This document shows positions 44,001-53,525 of a stretch of DNA of 64,000 nt, piece by piece; positions within the stretch are counted from its first letter, which is position 1, and each line of letters opens with the position of its first letter. The notes beneath the pieces are model-generated. The model saw nothing but the letters and a program-made list of their open reading frames with translations, ran no database searches and had not been told where the DNA came from. The position numbers and the translations under genes are program-made. This stretch comes from an uncultured Ardenticatenia bacterium (GTDB lineage: Bacteria > Chloroflexota > Anaerolineae > 4572-78 > NAK82): the NCBI GenBank assembly GCA_937127125.1, contig CAKZLO010000048.1, forward strand, positions 1 through 64,000. The letters run 5' to 3'.

Positions 44001-46832
44001 TCATAGCACGGAACGCGGCGCGATGCCAGAGGTGGCACGGCGTGACCACCACTTTTTGGCCTCTACCGCCCAGAAGACAACCGTGCTCAGAACCAGGCTG
44101 ATCAACAGATCTTCCACGGGCAGTGCTACTGTGTGGAAGATCTCCTGCAGAAACGGCACGTACACTACAGCCAGTTGCAAGACGAAGGTGAGTAGCACGG
44201 CAGCCAACATAAACTTATTCGAAAGCAAGCCAATAGAGAAAAGTGAATCGCGCTCAGATCGGATGGCTAGTGCATTGCCCATCTGCGACAAGGTCAGTGT
44301 GGTAAATACCATCGTTCGCCATGTTGCATGGCCGGTACGCCATGCCCAGAAACCCATCGCCAGAGAAACAAAGCCCATCAACAACCCTATCCAGATGATG
44401 TCGCGGCCCAGCCCGCGTCCGAAAATACTCATCTGAGGCGGATAAGGGGGGCGACGCATCACATTCCGCTCAGGTGGTTCAACCGTCATCGCCAGCCCGG
44501 GCAACCCATCCGTGACCAAGTTGATCCACAAAATTTGAAGAGGTAATAACGGCAACGGCATGCCCAGGAAAGGAGCCAACAACATTGCCCATATCTCACC
44601 TGTATTAGAGGTCATGGTGTACTTGATGAACTTGCGGATGTTGTCAAATATGGTACGACCCTCTTCAACGGCGGCTACGATAGTGGCGAAATTGTCATCT
44701 AGGAGCACCATGTCGGCAGCTTCTTTAGAGACATCGGTGCCAGTGATTCCCATAGCGACCCCGATGTCTGCCTTCTTGAGCGCGGGAGCGTCGTTGACCC
44801 CATCTCCGGTCATCGCCACAATATGGTTCCTGCTCTGCAGCGCCTCTACGATCTTGAGCTTGTGCTCTGGCGAAACACGTGCGTAAACCGCCACCTCCTC
44901 GACAATGGTGCTCAGCTCCTCGGCAGAGGTGCGGTCAAGTTCCTGACCTGTGAGCACACGACCGTCGGAGGCGATGTCTAACGCACGGGCGATGTGCTGC
45001 GCAGTCAGAGGGTGATCACCAGTGATCATCACCGGCCGAATGCCTGCCGTCTTGCATGTATAGACTGCTTCCTTCACTTCAGGGCGTGGCGGGTCGATCA
45101 TACCCACCATTCCCAAGAATATAAGATCACGCTCCAAGGTATCTGCTGCGCCATTATCCGGGAGGGAATGTAGAGGCCGGAAGGCAACTCCCAGAACACG
45201 CATACCGTCCTGAGCCAGCCGATCGTTTGCTACAATAATGCGCTGCCGCCATTCCTCGTCCAGAGGTTGCGCTCTGCCCTCTGCCCACACCCACTTAGAC
45301 ACTTCCAGAAGACTATCCACAGCACCTTTGCTAAAGACAGTCCAAGGAACGTTTTCCAATCCATAAAGGCGCAAGTCCAGCAGCTCAGCACGCTCTGGGT
45401 GCCTAGCCCCATCGCCCGCAATAGGGTTTTGTACTGCCACGCTCATGCGCTTCCGCTCTGAAGTGAAGGGCATTTCGGCGACGCGGGGCATGGCGCTCTC
45501 CAGCTGCGGTTTCAGCAGCCCAAATTGGGCCGCTGCGATCAATAATGCACCCTCCGTGGGATCGCCCACTGCCCGTAGCTTTCCATCCTCACCACCTGCG
45601 CTTTCCAGAACAGCATCATTGCAGAGCGCAGCACCAGTTAGAACAAGCCGCAAGGCGGCACCCGGCTCCACACTGGAAGCGTACCCATCTGTCAAGGCGT
45701 CGATCTTTGATCGCGTCACCTGGCTGGGGGTGCTGTCATAGTCTGTCCATACAGTGCCATAGCGTCCGACCAGCTCTGTCAGTTTCACCGTGTGTCCGGC
45801 AACGTCCAGCACAGTGACTGTCATACGATTCTCGGTCAGGGTGCCAGTTTTGTCCGAACAGACCACGGTGACCGAACCGAGTGTCTCCACCGCTGGCAGC
45901 TTGCGAATGAGAGCCCGGCGCCTGAGCATCCGCTGAGCACCTAGCGCCAAGGCAATTGTCACCACGGCTGGCAATCCTTCCGGCACCGCTGCCACCGCCA
46001 TGCTGATAGCAGTGAGAAACATTAGGCGCAGCTCCTCGCCACGCAACACGCCCAGGAGAAACACCAGGGCCACGATCCCTAATGCAGCGATGGCCAGTCC
46101 ACGCCCGAGCTGATCCATCCGCCGCTGCAGAGGTGTCTGCTCCTGTGTCACCATCTGGATCATGTCGGCAATGCGTCCCAGCTCGGTGCGCATGCCCGTT
46201 TCGGTGGCCACTAGTACACCACGTCCGTAGGTGACCACTGTGCCCATGTAGACCATGTTATGGCGCTCGGCCAAGGGCAATGGTGCATCCACTAGTGTTT
46301 CTGCTGTCTTCTCAACCGGCACCGACTCACCGGTTAAGGCTGCTTCCTGCACCTGCAGATTAACACTCTCGATCAGTCGCCCATCAACTGGCACCAATGC
46401 TCCTGCTTCGAGCAATACGATGTCACCCGGCACCACATCACGTGCAGAGATCTCATGCACGTGGCCGCCACGGCGCACTCGCACCTGTGGCACTGCCATC
46501 TTCTTCAAGGCGAGAATTGCCTTTTCAGCGCGATATTCTTGGACGAACCCCAGCGCTGCGTTGAGTACAATAATCGCCCCAATGGCTGCAGCATCTTTGT
46601 AATCACCCAGCACAGCGGAGATCACGGTCGCGACAATCAGGATGAGCACCATTAGGGCGGTCAGCTGTTCCCACAGAATCAGCCATGGACTTTTCAGCCC
46701 ACGCTCGATGAGCTCGTTGGGGCCGTATTCAAGCAGCCGTCTTTCCGCCTCGGTTTGACTCAACCCTTGACTGGGGTCAGTTTGAAGGCGGGTTAGCACT
46801 TCAGATATGTCTAAACGGTACCAGTCGCTCAT
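44001..46832 (-). CDS. P-type cation-transporting ATPase (Ca2+ pump, PMR1/SERCA-like)
   Basis: The 943-residue pump has all the P-type landmarks: TGES at 167-170 (actuator), PEGL at 284-287 in helix M4 (typical of Ca2+ pumps), the phosphorylated D327 in [10 protein letters not shown], and the hinge [16 protein letters not shown]. About ten membrane helices are expected. An N-terminal cation-ATPase domain (1-75) fits the P2 class. Export of calcium, perhaps manganese, from the cell is likely. A promoter lies 55 bases upstream. Confidence 0.93.
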   Translation of the reverse strand: MSDWYRLDISEVLTRLQTDPSQGLSQTEAERRLLEYGPNELIERGLKSPWLILWEQLTALMVLILIVATVISAVLGDYKDAAAIGAIIVLNAALGFVQEYRAEKAILALKKMAVPQVRVRRGGHVHEISARDVVPGDIVLLEAGALVPVDGRLIESVNLQVQEAALTGESVPVEKTAETLVDAPLPLAERHNMVYMGTVVTYGRGVLVATETGMRTELGRIADMIQMVTQEQTPLQRRMDQLGRGLAIAALGIVALVFLLGVLRGEELRLMFLTAISMAVAAVPEGLPAVVTIALALGAQRMLRRRALIRKLPAVETLGSVTVVCSDKTGTLTENRMTVTVLDVAGHTVKLTELVGRYGTVWTDYDSTPSQVTRSKIDALTDGYASSVEPGAALRLVLTGAALCNDAVLESAGGEDGKLRAVGDPTEGALLIAAAQFGLLKPQLESAMPRVAEMPFTSERKRMSVAVQNPIAGDGARHPERAELLDLRLYGLENVPWTVFSKGAVDSLLEVSKWVWAEGRAQPLDEEWRQRIIVANDRLAQDGMRVLGVAFRPLHSLPDNGAADTLERDLIFLGMVGMIDPPRPEVKEAVYTCKTAGIRPVMITGDHPLTAQHIARALDIASDGRVLTGQELDRTSAEELSTIVEEVAVYARVSPEHKLKIVEALQSRNHIVAMTGDGVNDAPALKKADIGVAMGITGTDVSKEAADMVLLDDNFATIVAAVEEGRTIFDNIRKFIKYTMTSNTGEIWAMLLAPFLGMPLPLLPLQILWINLVTDGLPGLAMTVEPPERNVMRRPPYPPQMSIFGRGLGRDIIWIGLLMGFVSLAMGFWAWRTGHATWRTMVFTTLTLSQMGNALAIRSERDSLFSIGLLSNKFMLAAVLLTFVLQLAVVYVPFLQEIFHTVALPVEDLLISLVLSTVVFWAVEAKKWWSRRATSGIAPRSVL

Positions 46833-46893
46833 CCTGTTCCCTTTCTACGTCTATACAGGTACCTTCGTGTTTCTTGCTACCAAGCTTACAAAG

Positions 46894-46921
46894 ATTGTAT
46901 CCAAACTATTGCACCGGTCAA
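46894..46921 (-). promoter_or_regulatory. promoter for P-type ATPase gene
   Basis: The minus strand reads TTGACC, 16 bases, TACAAT: two hexamers each matching consensus at five of six positions. The predicted start near 46887 gives a leader of about 55 bases. Confidence 0.6.
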
Positions 46922-47018
46922 AGTCCTTGGCCGAGTCCGCTGGTTTGAGATTATGTCACGAGAGACTATAAGAGCCCTTGTCCGTCTCGACAGATTTTGT
47001 GGGGAGACTCACTTTCCC

Positions 47019-47047
47019 TTGTGATTGCATGCCTAGCAGCATAGAAT
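47019..47047 (+). promoter_or_regulatory. promoter for Yip1 gene and perhaps the export operon
   Basis: TTGTGA, 17 bases, TAGAAT, ending 45 bases before the Yip1 ATG. It lies in the 260-base divergent gap with the P-type ATPase gene, in which nothing else stands out. Confidence 0.5.
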
Positions 47048-47092
47048 GTAGAAATGGAAGTGTAAGGGTGGAACGGAAAGAGAGCAAAGAAT

Positions 47093-47827
47093 ATGAATAG
47101 TGTGGTTGTAACCCCTCAGCCTTCGCTCATTGCGCTAATGATAGCGATTATCGACCGTCCGAGATCAACACTGCAGACAATACGGTTGTGGCACGGCACA
47201 GCAGTCTGGCTAGTGCCACTCGCGTTGCTATTGCTTTCCTCTGTGCCTATGACCATAGTTCAGGTTCCCTACAATAAGACATTGGCACAGCAGCAAGTCC
47301 AGAGACAGATGCAACAGTTACCCGAGGAACAACGTAAGGAAGCTGCTGCCCGGATGGAGATCTTCACCACTACGCCCATCTTGGTGGCAGGTGGGTTGCT
47401 CGGAGGATTCTTCTCCTTGCTGGCCAGTTTGGCAAGTCAGGCAGTATGGCTATATCTGGGAGCGTCCGTTATTGGAGGTGACGTTAGTTTCGGGATGATG
47501 TGGCGTCTCAGCGTGTGGAGCCGTTTCCCTTACGCCATCAGCTGGTTAGCGCAGACTGGGTTCACACTGGTGGCCAGCCGCGCTGTGCGCTATCCGGGTC
47601 TCTCTGCCCTAATAGCGACCGGTAACCTGTTGCAAGATAGTCGCAATCCGCTCTTTGCTCTGCTGGGCAGTATCGATCCGTTTTGGTTCTGGCACGTGAT
47701 GCTAGTAGCAGTCAGCCTTTCCGTCGCACAGCTGCGCCGTGGTGCAGTCATATCATTGACACTAAGCTACATTGTTCTCAGCTTGGCAATACAAACAGTG
47801 CCGACACTGTTTTTCGGTGGCGGATAA
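47093..47827 (+). CDS. Yip1-domain membrane protein
   Basis: The 244-residue protein has about five hydrophobic segments and the Yip1 layout: an N-terminal IDRPRSTLQTIR, a first helix, a hydrophilic coiled loop (QQQVQRQMQQLPEEQRKEAAARM), then helices with GASVIGGDVSFGMMWRLSVWSRFPYAI. Bacterial Yip1 proteins are often near export systems; no precise role is known. It precedes the MacAB-like operon by 118 bases on the same strand. Confidence 0.8.
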   Translation: MNSVVVTPQPSLIALMIAIIDRPRSTLQTIRLWHGTAVWLVPLALLLLSSVPMTIVQVPYNKTLAQQQVQRQMQQLPEEQRKEAAARMEIFTTTPILVAGGLLGGFFSLLASLASQAVWLYLGASVIGGDVSFGMMWRLSVWSRFPYAISWLAQTGFTLVASRAVRYPGLSALIATGNLLQDSRNPLFALLGSIDPFWFWHVMLVAVSLSVAQLRRGAVISLTLSYIVLSLAIQTVPTLFFGGG

Positions 47828-47945
47828 TCGGCCTCGCCGCAGTGACAAGCATAGAATCGAAGTAGTCGTAGTATGCAGGCTACCTTGTATCTTTCCCTGA
47901 CGTGCAACAGTTTTCCGCACGAGCGTTACGGATGGCGAAGAAGAT

Positions 47946-49511
47946 ATGGTACGTCTTGTTAAAATAATTGGGATTCTGATTGTAGTGGTTGGTATCAGCG
48001 TGGTGCTTTGGTCCTTTCTCAATCCCACGCCGTATGACGTCGCGCGCGACCCGGAGGTGGAAGAGATCATCACGATCGGCCGTGGCACCATCCTCAGCAC
48101 GATCAATGCCTCTGGTCGTATTGAGCCACAGAACGAAGTGCGCGTGGAATTCGGCATCAGCGGTGTAGTGGCCGAGGTGTTTGTAGTACGCGGTCAGCGT
48201 GTGACCAAGGGAACGCTGATGGCGCGCCTGCGTACGGATGATTTGGAGTTGGCAGTCAAGCGTGCAGAGGTTGAGCTGGCACGCGCACGAGCACAATTGA
48301 AACAGCTGTACGAACCACCCGATGAGACAGAGGTAGCAGCAGCACAAGCAGCGGTGGCACAAGCGAGAGCTCGTCTGGAGGAACTCCAGTCCCCACCCAA
48401 CCAGAAAGACCTCGAATCGGCACAAGCAGCGGTGAGTAGCGCACGTGCCAACCTGCGACGTGTCCTTAAGGGGCTGGACGAAAATGAGATTACTGTGCGG
48501 GCTGCCCAGTTGCGGCGCGCTGAGATTGCACTCAAGCAGGCCCAGTGGGCCTACGATCAGATCTCCTATCGTGGCGACGCAGGGGCGACACCTCAAGCTG
48601 CCCAACTGGAACAAGCGACCATTGATTACGAAGCGGCAAAAGCCAATTATCTGCTGGCGACAAAGGGTGCTGACGAAGCAGATATCGCTGCTGCGGAAGC
48701 ACAAGTAGCGCAAGCGGAGGCTGCTCTGGACAAACTGGTGCGCGGACCGTCGCAGGCGGAACAGAAAGCGGCTGAGGCGCAGCTGGCGCAAGCAGAGGCG
48801 ACGTTGAATCGTTTGCTGCGAGGGCCCTCCCCGATCGAAGTTGCGATTGCACAAAGCACAGTGGATGCTGCCCAGATTGCTCTCGAGCAAGCACAGGTGA
48901 ACTTGGCGAGCGCTCTGTTGGTGGCACCGATAGACGGCATCGTGACCGAAAGCAACTTGAGAGTGGGCGAGAATACCATCGTTGGTCGCGCGCAAGGTGT
49001 CGTGCTCAGCGATCTTTCCTCTTACCGCCTCACCGTGGAAGTGGACGAAGTGGACATCGGGCGTGTTCAGCTTGGTCAGAAAGCTTCCATCGCGACAGAG
49101 GCCTTCCCCGACACCCGGTTTGAAGGGCACGTCGCTGAAATTGCTATGCGCCCGACATCTGACAGCGCCGGTGGTGTGATTTCATATAGAGTGACCATCG
49201 CGTTGGGCAACCCGAACGCTAAATTACTGCCCGGGCTGAGTGCTGACGCCACCATCGAGACCGAGCGACTGGAAAACGTGCTTATTGTCCCCAACCGGGC
49301 TATTAGTATTGACCGCAGCCGCGGAGACCCCAGATATTTTGTCGAGAAAGTAGGAACAGATGGATTGCCCACTCCGGTGGAGGTCAAACTGGGACTACGT
49401 AATGAGACGACCAGCCAGGTGTTAGAGGGTCTGGTAGAAGGCGACCAGGTCGTCACCCGCAGAATCTCACGCCGCGAACAACTGCAGCGCATCTTCGCCG
49501 CAGGTGACTGA
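47946..49511 (+). CDS. HlyD/MacA-type efflux adaptor
   Basis: The 521-residue protein has one N-terminal membrane helix (residues 3-25), a barrel/lipoyl half starting GRIEPQNEVRVEFGISGVVAEVFV, and a very long alpha-hairpin (about 95-330) built of Ala/Gln-rich repeats such as AAEAQVAQAEAALDKLVRGPSQAEQ. It then has the second lipoyl half (APIDGIVTESNLRVGE) and barrel. Such adaptors link an inner-membrane exporter to the outside. It is followed by an ATPase and a MacB-type permease, so it forms a MacAB-like export system. Confidence 0.9.
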   Translation: MVRLVKIIGILIVVVGISVVLWSFLNPTPYDVARDPEVEEIITIGRGTILSTINASGRIEPQNEVRVEFGISGVVAEVFVVRGQRVTKGTLMARLRTDDLELAVKRAEVELARARAQLKQLYEPPDETEVAAAQAAVAQARARLEELQSPPNQKDLESAQAAVSSARANLRRVLKGLDENEITVRAAQLRRAEIALKQAQWAYDQISYRGDAGATPQAAQLEQATIDYEAAKANYLLATKGADEADIAAAEAQVAQAEAALDKLVRGPSQAEQKAAEAQLAQAEATLNRLLRGPSPIEVAIAQSTVDAAQIALEQAQVNLASALLVAPIDGIVTESNLRVGENTIVGRAQGVVLSDLSSYRLTVEVDEVDIGRVQLGQKASIATEAFPDTRFEGHVAEIAMRPTSDSAGGVISYRVTIALGNPNAKLLPGLSADATIETERLENVLIVPNRAISIDRSRGDPRYFVEKVGTDGLPTPVEVKLGLRNETTSQVLEGLVEGDQVVTRRISRREQLQRIFAAGD

Positions 49512-49520
49512 GGTACCCTG

Positions 49521-50249
49521 ATGCAGGAAGCTTCGCATTTGGTAATCGATGCACGTGACTTGGTGAAAATCTACCAGATGGGAACAGTGCAAGTGTGCGC
49601 GCTGTGCGGCGTCTCGCTGCAGGTGGAACGTGGGGAGATGTTAGCGATCATGGGCGCATCTGGCTCTGGCAAGTCCACCCTGCTGAACATACTGGGCTGC
49701 CTGGACACTCCAACCAGCGGTCAGTATTACTTGGAGGGTCTCGCCGTCGCAGATATGGATGACGACCAGCTGGCCTATATCAGAAGGTGCAAGATCGGCT
49801 TTGTCTTTCAGAATTTCAACCTGTTGCCGCGCATAGATGCATTGGGCAACGTTGAGCTCCCTCTCATTTATAGTGGATTATCAGCACGCAAACGGCGTGA
49901 GCTTGCGTTGGCCGCTTTGGAGGCAGTGGGACTGGCCGACCGTATGCATCACCGTCCCAGCGAGCTCTCCGGTGGGCAACAACAGCGCGTGGCCATCGCG
50001 CGTGCCATTGTCAACCAACCTGCTATCATCCTGGCTGATGAACCTACCGGCAACCTGGACTCGCATTCAGGTGAGGAGATTATGAACATCTTTCGACAAT
50101 TGAACGCGGAACGTGGTATTACTATCATCTTGGTCACCCACGAGCACCATATTGCGCGCTACGCCAGACGCATTGTACGCATTGCCGACGGACGTATCGT
50201 GGATGACCAGCCAGTTTCAGAGACTTCATATGTGATTGCTGCAACCTAG
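49521..50249 (+). CDS. ABC transporter ATPase (MacB/LolD type)
   Basis: The 242-residue ATPase has Walker [10 protein letters not shown] at 45-53, the Q-loop [11 protein letters not shown], the signature [14 protein letters not shown], Walker [12 protein letters not shown] and the H-loop LVTHEHH. The first strand and the LYNILG-like [12 protein letters not shown] segment match the LolD/MacB group. It starts 9 bases after the adaptor stop and is followed directly by the permease. Confidence 0.95.
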   Translation: MQEASHLVIDARDLVKIYQMGTVQVCALCGVSLQVERGEMLAIMGASGSGKSTLLNILGCLDTPTSGQYYLEGLAVADMDDDQLAYIRRCKIGFVFQNFNLLPRIDALGNVELPLIYSGLSARKRRELALAALEAVGLADRMHHRPSELSGGQQQRVAIARAIVNQPAIILADEPTGNLDSHSGEEIMNIFRQLNAERGITIILVTHEHHIARYARRIVRIADGRIVDDQPVSETSYVIAAT

Positions 50250-50255
50250 GTGTGT

Positions 50256-51503
50256 ATGCCACTCCTCGAAAGTGTGCGCATCGCACTAAATGCCTTGGCA
50301 GTCAATAAATTGCGCGCTGCTCTTACGATGTTGGGCATTATTATCGGTGTAGGAGCAGTGATTGCGCTGCTTTCCGTGGGCTATGGGTTTGAGGCATACA
50401 TTGCTCAGCAATTCGCTGGGTTGGGCTCGAATCTCCTGTTTGTCCTTCCTGGCCAGCTGGAGCCAGGCGCCTCTCCCATACGACGGACGGGGCAACGTGT
50501 CCAGCCACTTACTATGGGAGATGCGGCTGCCATCGCTGATCCGTTCGAGGTGCCCAATGTGGTCGCTGTGGCATCAGAGTACTCGCGCAACGGCACGATT
50601 GTGCGCGGCAACCGCGAGCTCTCCACCTACATTGTCGGGGCGCCACCTCAGTATGCATCAGTGCGCAATTTTATCGTGACGCTAGGAGAATTTATCAACG
50701 AGGAACACATTAACGCGCGCTCACGTGTAGCGGTTTTAGGCGCGCAGCCAGCCAAACAACTTTTCAGCGACGACGAGTATCCCATCGGCCAAACAGTAAA
50801 ACTGAATGACGTACCATTTCGTGTCATCGGAGTGCTGGAAGAGAAAGGAGGAGGCGCGTTTGGCAACCAAGACAACATTGTGATTATCCCTATCAGCACA
50901 GCTCAGACGAGGCTTTTCCGAGCCCCGGTGGTACGTGGTGAGCTGGCTGTCTCACTCATCTTCATTCAGGTGACCAGCCAGGAGGTTATGGACGCCGTAG
51001 CCGACCGAGTGACGGAGATTTTGCGGGAACGCCACCGCATCAGCTTTCGTGACGACGATGATTTCTCAGTCATTAGCCAGGCAGACCTGATCAAAGTGTT
51101 TGGCGACTTTACCGCTGTGTTTACCATTGTCCTCGGAGCGATTGCCGGTATCTCATTGGTGGTCGGCGGTATCGGTATCATGAACATTATGCTTGTCTCA
51201 GTCACAGAACGTACACGAGAGATCGGCATCCGCAAGGCTGTGGGTGCCCGACGGCGCGACATTCTGTTACAGTTCCTGGTTGAGGCAGTCGTGCTTGCGC
51301 TGATCGGTGGAACACTGGGGATCGCCTTTGGTTACGCTTGTTCGCTGCTGGTAGCCCAGCTGGCTGGGTTGAATACTATAGTGCGCCTGGAAGCAATTTT
51401 GCTGGCAACTATCTTCTCAGGAGCGGTGGGCCTGTTTTTCGGCATTTACCCAGCTACCCGCGCGGCGCGCCTAAACCCGATCGAGGCTTTGCGGTACGAA
51501 TGA
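50256..51503 (+). CDS. MacB-type ABC transporter permease (FtsX family)
   Basis: The 415-residue protein has the MacB layout: helix 1 at about 20-45 (ALTMLGIIIGVGAVIALLSVG), a large extracellular MacB_PCD domain (about 50-265), and three C-terminal helices with the FtsX pattern GGIGIMNIMLVSVTERTREIGIRKAVGARRRDI. ATG at 50256 is chosen because AGGTG precedes it; a GTG two codons earlier abuts the ATPase stop. Such systems export lipoproteins, peptides or antibiotics. Confidence 0.94.
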   Translation: MPLLESVRIALNALAVNKLRAALTMLGIIIGVGAVIALLSVGYGFEAYIAQQFAGLGSNLLFVLPGQLEPGASPIRRTGQRVQPLTMGDAAAIADPFEVPNVVAVASEYSRNGTIVRGNRELSTYIVGAPPQYASVRNFIVTLGEFINEEHINARSRVAVLGAQPAKQLFSDDEYPIGQTVKLNDVPFRVIGVLEEKGGGAFGNQDNIVIIPISTAQTRLFRAPVVRGELAVSLIFIQVTSQEVMDAVADRVTEILRERHRISFRDDDDFSVISQADLIKVFGDFTAVFTIVLGAIAGISLVVGGIGIMNIMLVSVTERTREIGIRKAVGARRRDILLQFLVEAVVLALIGGTLGIAFGYACSLLVAQLAGLNTIVRLEAILLATIFSGAVGLFFGIYPATRAARLNPIEALRYE

Positions 51504-51627
51504 GCTCAATTCAGCTCATCCCCAAAGATGGGTCACCCACGCAGGGGCATAATGTGCCCTAGAAGTTACCTACCTGCCACTGCATATACTTCATAGCAAG
51601 AACATATTCTGTAAAGAGCACAAACGA

Positions 51628-51657
51628 TTGTGAGCCAGGCACGCTGTGTGCTATAAT
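51628..51657 (+). promoter_or_regulatory. promoter for the FHA-ftsW cluster, probably leaderless
   Basis: TTGTGA, 18 bases, TATAAT. The perfect -10 ends nine bases before the ATG at 51667, so transcription would begin two or three bases before the start codon. No ribosome binding site is present in front of that ATG, which agrees with leaderless translation. Confidence 0.6.
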
Positions 51658-51666
51658 CTTGGCGCA

Positions 51667-52110
51667 ATGGGCATCGAAAACTTTGAAATGTTGGTAGAAC
51701 AACTCATAGAACGTGCATTTGGGAAGATCTTTTCCTCCCCTGTGCATTGGAGTGATCTAATTCGTGACTTCGCCCGAGCCATGGAAAGTCACTGCATCAC
51801 GGCAGATGGACAAACACTTTTCCCAGATCGGTACCGAGTGCTACTCCATCCTACTGATTGGGAAGCTCTCAAAGACACTCAAGAAGAGCTCCTGAACGGA
51901 GTGTACCAGTGCCTGCGTCAGCTAGCTCAGGAGGCAGGTGGAAGCTTTGCCACTACACCTTCGATCCTACTGCAGGTCGAGCCCCGAGTGAAACCTGGTC
52001 GTGCCGAGGTGCACGTTACTTGGACAGATAGCGACGACGCTCTTAAACTTACAACCCGAGCGGCGAAAACATGTACTGACGATACGCGGCCAGCTGACCC
52101 AATGAGGTGA
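51667..52110 (+). CDS. DUF3662 protein (N-terminal domain of FhaA)
   Basis: The 147-residue protein matches the DUF3662 (FhaA N-terminal) domain: FEMLVEQLIERAFGKIFSSPVHWSDLIRDFARAME, then RYRVLLHPTDWEALKD and GSFATTPSILLQVEP. In actinobacterial FhaA this is followed by an FHA domain in the same protein; here the FHA domain is a separate gene six bases downstream. FhaA helps regulate cell-wall synthesis by binding phosphothreonine partners. The start codon choice rests on the promoter position; an upstream in-frame ATG at 51646 lies before the -10 element. Confidence 0.88.
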   Translation: MGIENFEMLVEQLIERAFGKIFSSPVHWSDLIRDFARAMESHCITADGQTLFPDRYRVLLHPTDWEALKDTQEELLNGVYQCLRQLAQEAGGSFATTPSILLQVEPRVKPGRAEVHVTWTDSDDALKLTTRAAKTCTDDTRPADPMR

Positions 52111-52116
52111 GGAGCT

Positions 52117-52614
52117 GTGGATATAGAGTGGATGCTGTTGGGTCTGCGTCTGCTGGCGGTTGTCGTTTTATACGCTTTTCTTTTGGTGATTGCCTATGTA
52201 ATTTGGCGAGATTTGCGTTCAGTTGCCAGAGGTCACCACTCGGAAAACGTTGCAGCCGCGAGAGAGGAAACTCCATTGGCATGGTTACAGGTGGTTAATG
52301 ACACGGACGCCACCGACTGGCCTAAGACAGTTTTCACAGTTGTTCCCCCTGCCACTTTGGGACGTGCCAGTGATAACCAAGTCGTGCTCCAGGATGAGTG
52401 GGTATCGGCATACCATGCGCGTATCGAGATTCAGGCAGGCAAGTGGTGGTTGACCGATCTGGGCAGTCGCAACGGTACACGCCTAAACGACATGCTCATT
52501 GTAGAAACAACCCCTTTAACAAAAGGGGATATCATCTCTGTCGGCCGATTGAAGTTGCGGTTCGAAACTGGCGATGGGATGTCCCTTGCCGACCCCAATA
52601 AAACAAAAGCATAG
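52117..52614 (+). CDS. membrane-anchored FHA-domain protein (FhaB-like)
   Basis: The GTG start has GAGGAG upstream. The 165-residue protein has one membrane helix (about 7-29), a linker, and an FHA domain at about 73-152 with the phosphopeptide-binding residues GRASDNQ (82-88), VSAYHARI (96-103) and DLGSRNGT (114-121). FHA domains bind phosphothreonine, so a Ser/Thr kinase should exist elsewhere; none is in this window. The cluster resembles fhaAB-ftsW/rodA-pbpA of actinobacteria. Confidence 0.9.
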   Translation: MDIEWMLLGLRLLAVVVLYAFLLVIAYVIWRDLRSVARGHHSENVAAAREETPLAWLQVVNDTDATDWPKTVFTVVPPATLGRASDNQVVLQDEWVSAYHARIEIQAGKWWLTDLGSRNGTRLNDMLIVETTPLTKGDIISVGRLKLRFETGDGMSLADPNKTKA

Positions 52615-52623
52615 GAGATGATT

Positions 52624-53496
52624 ATGGAACCAGTCACGCTTGCAGTCATTGGTGGTTCAGGCGTCTATGAAATGGAGGAACTGACCAACATTGAAGAAGT
52701 GAAGCTGCAGACCCCTTTCGGTGATCCCTCTGATGTCATTGTCATCGGCAGCTTGTGTGGACATCGGGTTGCCTTTCTGCCTCGCCACGGGCGCGGTCAC
52801 CGCATCAGTCCCAGTGAATTGAACAGCCGGGCTAACATATATGCCCTGAAGCAGCTGGGTGCTGCTCAAATTGTATCGGTAAGCGCCTGTGGAAGCTTGC
52901 GTGAGGACTTCGCCCCACGTGATATTGTCATACCGGATCAGCTGTTCGACCGCACACGGGGTCGCCCCCTTAGCTTTTTTGGAAACGGACTGGTGGTCCA
53001 TATCAGCTTTGCCGAGCCATTCTGTAGCCGGCTTTCTGACCTGTTGTACAAAGCAGTTGCAGCAACCGGCGCCAAGGTGCACAAGGGAGGTGCCTTCCTC
53101 ACTATCGAAGGACCACGTTTCAGCACTAAGGCGGAGAGTCGAATCTATCGCCAGTGGGGGATGGACATCATCGGGATGACAGCAACACCCGAAGCCCAGC
53201 TAGCGCGCGAAGCGGAGATGTGTTACGCCACAATGGCTCACGTAACGGACTACGATGTGTGGCACGAGTCAGAAGAACCTGTGACTGTCGAAGCCATTGT
53301 GCAAAACTTGATGGCTAACGCTGCAATCGCCAGGCAAGCGATCAAGAATCTGGTTGAGATGCTTCCGCCCACTTTCGATTGTCCTTGTCATCATGCTCTG
53401 CGCGACGCCATCATCACCCGCCCCGAGTTCATACCTGAGCACACCAAAAGGAACCTGGACCTCCTTATCGGCAAGTATCTAAAAGAGCGATCATAG
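52624..53496 (+). CDS. mtnP: S-methyl-5'-thioadenosine phosphorylase
   Basis: MtnP splits methylthioadenosine with phosphate in the methionine salvage pathway. The 290-residue protein has the MTAP/PNP landmarks: VIGGSGVYEM near the start, FLPRHGRGHRISPSELNSRANIYAL, SVSACGSLRED, EGPRFSTKAESRIYR and MTATPEAQLAREAEM. TAGGAG precedes the ATG at 52624; another ATG two codons earlier overlaps that site. It lies inside the FHA-ftsW cluster with short spacing on both sides, which is unexpected for a salvage enzyme. Confidence 0.95.
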   Translation: MEPVTLAVIGGSGVYEMEELTNIEEVKLQTPFGDPSDVIVIGSLCGHRVAFLPRHGRGHRISPSELNSRANIYALKQLGAAQIVSVSACGSLREDFAPRDIVIPDQLFDRTRGRPLSFFGNGLVVHISFAEPFCSRLSDLLYKAVAATGAKVHKGGAFLTIEGPRFSTKAESRIYRQWGMDIIGMTATPEAQLAREAEMCYATMAHVTDYDVWHESEEPVTVEAIVQNLMANAAIARQAIKNLVEMLPPTFDCPCHHALRDAIITRPEFIPEHTKRNLDLLIGKYLKERS

Positions 53497-53525
53497 GTGT
53501 CGACAGGCGTATCCGAGTTGTTCGT

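Noticed and set aside
47880-49130. 416-codon open frame on the minus strand opposite the efflux adaptor
   Set aside because: Cys- and Leu-rich shadow of the Ala/Gln repeat region of the adaptor.
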